From NCBI GenBank assembly GCA_028291305.1, contig JAQGII010000524.1, positions 1 to 5,491 on the forward strand: a DNA stretch of 5,491 nucleotides, written 5' to 3'. Of this stretch, positions 4,692 to 5,491 are shown in pieces (the first letter of the stretch is position 1; every line of letters begins with the position of its first letter). The stretch comes from Caulobacteraceae bacterium. Lineage in GTDB: Bacteria; Pseudomonadota; Alphaproteobacteria; Caulobacterales; Caulobacteraceae. The position numbers and the translations under genes are program-made. A model generated the notes under the pieces. That model was not told where the DNA came from and did not search any database. It saw only the letters and a program-made list of their open reading frames with translations.

Positions 4692-5491
4692 CTACAGCCG
4701 CTCGGCGTGCCAGCGCAGGTGGTCTTCCATATAGGTGGAGATGAAGAAGTAGGAGTGGTCGTAGCCCTCCTGGCGGCGCAGCGTCAGGGGGATGCCGGCC
4801 GCCTGGCAGGCGGCTTCCAGCAGCTCGGGCTTGAGCTCCTTGTCGAGGAAGGGATCGGCCGCGCCGATGTCCACCAGGATGTCCTTCACCCGCCTGCCGT
4901 CCTCGATCAGGGCGACGGCGTCGTGCTGGCGCCAGCGCTTCTCGTCGGGCCCGAGATAGCCGGCCAAGGCCTTGCGGCCCCAGGGGACCTGGCTGGGGGC
5001 CACGATCGGCGAGAAGGCCGACACCGACTTGTAGAGCTGGGGTTCGCGCAGGGCCAGGGTCAGGGCGCCGTGGCCGCCCATGGAGTGGCCGAACACCCCG
5101 TGCCGCGCCATGTCCGCCGGGAAGTGCTCGGCGATCAGGGCCGGCAGCTCGCGGGTGACGTAGCTGTACATGCGGAAGTTGGCCTTCCACGGCGCCTCGT
5201 CGGCGTCGACGTAGAAGCCGGCGCCCTGGCCGAAGTCATAGGCGTCGTCGTTGGGCACGCCCTCGCCGCGCGGCGAGGTGTCCGGACAGACGACGACGAT
5301 CCCGAGCTCGGCGGCGACGCGCCGGTACTCGCCCTTGTCCATGACGTTGGCGTGGGTGCAGGTCAGGCCCGACAGGTAGGTCAGCACCGGCCGCGGCCCC
5401 GCCTGCGGCGGGGTGAACACGGCGAAGGTCATGGTGGTCCCGGTGGTCTGGGACTGGTGCCGGTAGACGCCCTGCACGCCGCCGTGGGCCT
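4692..5491 (-). CDS. fghA: S-formylglutathione hydrolase, 5' end beyond window
   Basis: Cytoplasmic serine esterase that hydrolyses S-formylglutathione to formate and glutathione, the second step of glutathione-dependent formaldehyde detoxification after the alcohol dehydrogenase class III enzyme. Numbered from the GTG codon at 5477, the alpha/beta-hydrolase shows SGLTC (36-40), CPDTSPRGEG (64-73), the nucleophile elbow GHSMGG (S132), SAFSPIVAPSQVPWG (153-167), D208 in GAADPF and H241 in YDHSYFF, completing the Ser-Asp-His triad. The frame stays open to the window edge, and the codons before GTG read AHGGVQGVYRH, which aligns with the conserved GGWQxVYRH start of E. coli FrmB/FghA. The GTG is therefore an internal Val codon and about ten N-terminal residues lie outside. 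The sequence is otherwise intact and of family length (about 270-280). Any partner dehydrogenase gene would lie beyond the right edge, upstream of this gene. Confidence 0.96.
   Translation of the reverse strand, partial: AHGGVQGVYRHQSQTTGTTMTFAVFTPPQAGPRPVLTYLSGLTCTHANVMDKGEYRRVAAELGIVVVCPDTSPRGEGVPNDDAYDFGQGAGFYVDADEAPWKANFRMYSYVTRELPALIAEHFPADMARHGVFGHSMGGHGALTLALREPQLYKSVSAFSPIVAPSQVPWGRKALAGYLGPDEKRWRQHDAVALIEDGRRVKDILVDIGAADPFLDKELKPELLEAACQAAGIPLTLRRQEGYDHSYFFISTYMEDHLRWHAERL

Noticed and set aside
3752..4744. Plus-strand open frame of 330 codons inside the receptor in another frame
   Set aside because: The product is Arg/Pro-rich frame-shadow sequence, overlapping the receptor barrel and the end of the hydrolase gene.
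5475..5477. GTG as the start of S-formylglutathione hydrolase
   Set aside because: The frame remains open to the window edge and the preceding codons encode AHGG, matching the conserved N-terminus of the family, so the gene is truncated by the window.
1..5491. CRISPR arrays, insertion sequences, phage genes, tRNA or rRNA genes, toxin-antitoxin or defence systems
   Set aside because: No arrays of regularly spaced repeats, transposase motifs, terminal inverted repeats with target duplications, or structured RNA genes are visible; the window reads as ordinary chromosome.

Overview
The window is GC-rich, gene-dense bacterial chromosome, most likely from an alphaproteobacterium of the Caulobacteraceae (Caulobacter, Phenylobacterium or Brevundimonas type). 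I infer this from the codon use, a small UrcA-like secreted protein, a TonB-dependent receptor, a glutathione-linked S-formylglutathione hydrolase, and a -10-like element close to the Caulobacter housekeeping form. No genus-level marker is present, so this is an inference.

Layout. Positions 1-105 are a regulatory leader with a 12-bp direct repeat and a candidate promoter. Three plus-strand genes follow: a small DUF2188-like protein (106-336), a SpoU/TrmH-family RNA 2'-O-methyltransferase starting at TTG (387-1187), and a NodB-type polysaccharide deacetylase with a twin-arginine signal (1219-2067). Gaps of 50 and 31 bp with no strong terminator suggest co-transcription. Positions 2068-2144 hold two hairpins, one a 40-nt imperfect palindrome, between the deacetylase and a convergent minus-strand gene for a 77-aa UrcA-like periplasmic protein (2145-2378). 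The 276-bp divergent region 2379-2654 carries a leader hairpin for that gene and several GC-rich palindromes ahead of a 668-aa TonB-dependent outer-membrane receptor (2655-4661). The receptor converges, across 30 bp, on a minus-strand S-formylglutathione hydrolase (4692-5491), which runs off the right edge and lacks about its first ten codons.

Function. The genes do not form one obvious pathway: RNA modification, envelope polysaccharide remodelling, outer-membrane uptake and formaldehyde detoxification lie side by side, as in an ordinary core-genome stretch. I see no insertion sequence, phage gene, CRISPR array, tRNA or rRNA, and no clear new multi-gene system. The points most worth a second look are the receptor, which begins nine residues before its TonB box with no signal peptide encoded in any upstream frame; the leader hairpin that pairs a strong Shine-Dalgarno sequence upstream of the urcA-like gene; the 40-nt intergenic palindrome; and the tandem repeat in the leader at the left edge.
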